DNA of 64,000 bases. Source: Xylocopa sonorina. Its lineage: Eukaryota; Arthropoda; Insecta; Hymenoptera; Apidae. The stretch lies in the NCBI RefSeq assembly GCF_050948175.1, contig NW_027490169.1, positions 930,001 to 994,000 of the forward strand, written 5' to 3'. The notes below the pieces were generated by a model. The model did not search any database and was not told where the DNA came from. It was given only the letters and a program-made list of their open reading frames with translations. Every line of letters starts with the position of its first letter. The first letter of the stretch is position 1. Both the position numbers and the translations under genes were made by a program. Positions 62,089-64,000 of this stretch are shown here, piece after piece.

Positions 62089-64000
62089 AAACGAGATATC
62101 GCACTCATTTCTATGTTCCATGATAAGATATAATATTCATTGCGAAGTGTCTTGTATACCACGCATACACTTCAAACGTATTAAAAGGCGACACTTCATT
62201 GCTAGGTAATAGCGTTTGCAGATGTCTACGTATCGTAGCAGTAGAGTTCTAATGCTTCTTAAAACGCGATATCGCATCAGATTTCTATGTTTCATGATAA
62301 GGTATAATATTCATTGTGGAGTATTATGTATTCCTGGTATTCACTTCAAAAGAATGTAAATGCGACACTTCCTTGCTAGGAAATAGCGTCTGCAGATGTC
62401 TACGTATCGAAGCAATAGAGTTCTAATGCTCCTTAGAACGCGATATCGCATCTCATTTCTATGTTTCATGATAAGATATAATATTCATTGCGAAGTGTCA
62501 TGTGTACCTCGTATACCATTCAAAAGAATGTTAATACGACACTTCCTTGCTAGAAGTTGCTTCTGCAGATGTCTACGTATGGAAGCAATAGAGTTCTAAT
62601 GCTTCATAAATCGCGATATCGCATCTCATTTCTATGTTTCATGATAAGATATAATATTCAATGTGCAGTGTTATGTATACCTCGTATTCACTTCAAAAGA
62701 AAGTAAGTGCGACTCTTCTTTGCTAGGAAATGGCGTTTGCAGACGTCTACGTATCGAAGCAATGGAATTCTAATGCTTCTTATAACGCGACATCGCATCT
62801 CATTTCTATGTTTCACGATAAGATATAATATTCATTGCGAAGTGTCATGTATACTTCGTATTCACTTCAAATGAAAGTAAATGCGACACTTCATTGCTAG
62901 GAAATAGCGTTTCCAGATATCTACGTATCGTAGCAATAGAGTTCTAATGCTTCTTAAAACGCCATATCGCATCTCATTTCTACGTTTTATGATAAGATAT
63001 AATATTCATTGTGGAGTATTATGTATTCCTGGTATTCACTTCAAAAGAATGTCAATGCGCCACTTCCTTTCTAGGAAATAGCGCTGGCAGGGGTCTACGT
63101 ATCGTAGCATTAGAGTTCTAATGCTACTAAAAACGCGATATCGCATCTCATTTCTATGTCTCATGATAAGCAATAATATTCATTGTGTAGTGTTATGTAT
63201 ACCTCGTATTCACTTCAAAAGAATGTAAATGCGACACTTCCTTGCTAGGAAGTAGCGTTTGCAGATGTCAGCGTATCGAAGCAATAGTGTTCTAATGCTT
63301 CTTAAAACGCGATTAGGCATCTCATTTCAATGTTTCATGATAAGATAGAATATTCATTGTGCAGTGTTATGTATACCTCGTACTCACTTCAGGAGAATGT
63401 AAATGCGACACTTCCTTGCTAGGAAATAGCGTTTGCAGATGCCTATGTATCATAGCAATAGAGTTCTAATTCTTCTTAAAACGCGATATCGCATCTCATT
63501 TCTATGTTTCATGATAAGATACAATATTCATTGCGAAGTGTCATGTATACCTCGTATTCACTTCAAAACAATGTAAATGCGACACTTCCTAGCTAGGAAA
63601 TAGCGTTTGCAGATGCCTACGTATCGAAGAAATTGATTTCTAGTGCTTTTAAAATCGCGATTAGGCATCTCATTTCTATGTTTCATGATAAGATATAATA
63701 TTCATTGTGCAGTGTTATGTATACCTCGTACTCACTTCAGGAGAATGTAAATGCGACACTTCCTTGCTAGGAAATAACGTTGGCAGATGTCTACGTATTG
63801 AAGCAATAGAGATCTATTGCTTCTTAAATAGCGATATCGCATCTCATTTCTATGTTTCATGATAAGATATAATATTCATTGCGGAGTGTCATGTGTACCT
63901 CGCATACACTTCAAATGAATGTAAATGCGACACTTCCTTGCTAGGATATAGCGATGGCAGATGTCTACGTATCGAAGCCACAGATTTCTAATGCTTCTTA

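Larger units (their letters stand above)
28637..64000. repeat. 174-bp satellite array, segment 3 (about 203 monomers)
   Basis: The monomer resumes at 28637 and continues without interruption to the window end, mid-monomer. This segment holds most of the recent segmental duplications and the homogeneous domain at 43.6-50.5 kb, all annotated separately. No insert, gene or RNA gene is seen in it. Confidence 0.97.

Noticed and set aside
1..64000. CRISPR array
   Set aside because: The repeat unit is 174 bp with no short conserved repeat and unique spacer pattern, and there are no cas genes. It is a satellite.
1..64000. CENP-B box in the monomer
   Set aside because: No stretch matches the CENP-B box core (TTCG....A..CGGG spacing); the dyads are of a different kind.

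Overview
This window is almost entirely one tandem satellite array. About 61 of the 64 kb is a head-to-tail repeat of a roughly 174-bp monomer (about 350 copies, all in one orientation), interrupted twice by GC-richer inserts of 1,510 bp (4858-6367) and 1,418 bp (27219-28636). I find no host protein gene, rRNA, tRNA, CRISPR array or bacterial-type operon. The open frames present are by-products of the monomer length (174 = 3 x 58), which lets a frame run through several monomers, or small frames inside the inserts.

The array is eukaryotic heterochromatin, possibly pericentromeric or centromeric. The consensus is about 36% GC yet keeps about nine CpG sites per monomer, more than its base composition predicts. 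That fits an animal with little germline CpG methylation, such as many insects, better than a vertebrate or plant. The species cannot be named from the sequence. Each monomer carries strong short dyads: a 14-bp imperfect palindrome around TTCCT-TGCT-AGGAA, a 24-bp near-palindrome with GAAGCA/TGCTTC arms, the perfect 10-bp palindrome GCGATATCGC, and an 8-bp GAAGTGTC/GACACTTC inverted repeat.

Layout. 1-4853: diverged monomers. 4858-6367: first insert, flanked by a CTAG duplication. 6372-27214: diverged array with local expansions at 10.8-14.2 kb (a three-monomer, 522-bp higher-order repeat) and 22.1-22.5 kb. 27219-28636: second, related insert, flanked by a GTAG duplication. 28641-43.6 kb: diverged array with recent segmental duplications (1,041-bp unit at 36.7-38.8 kb). 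43.6-50.5 kb: a more homogeneous subfamily domain of about 40 monomers with its own diagnostic bases, internal 17- and 22-monomer duplications, and flanks that are copies of each other. 51-64 kb: further duplications, including a nearly identical 14-monomer (2,436-bp) tandem pair at 55.0-59.9 kb and an 11-monomer duplication that runs off the window end.

The two inserts begin TGTCAC and end CTCACA or GTCACA, carry 4-bp target duplications, share several sequence blocks and lack any long reading frame. I read them as diverged solo LTRs of one LTR-retrotransposon family, with a non-autonomous terminal-inverted-repeat transposon as the alternative. They sit in the same orientation only 7 bp apart in monomer coordinates. 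Nothing here is a set of genes that work together. The interest lies in the repeat architecture, its recent turnover and the paired insertions.
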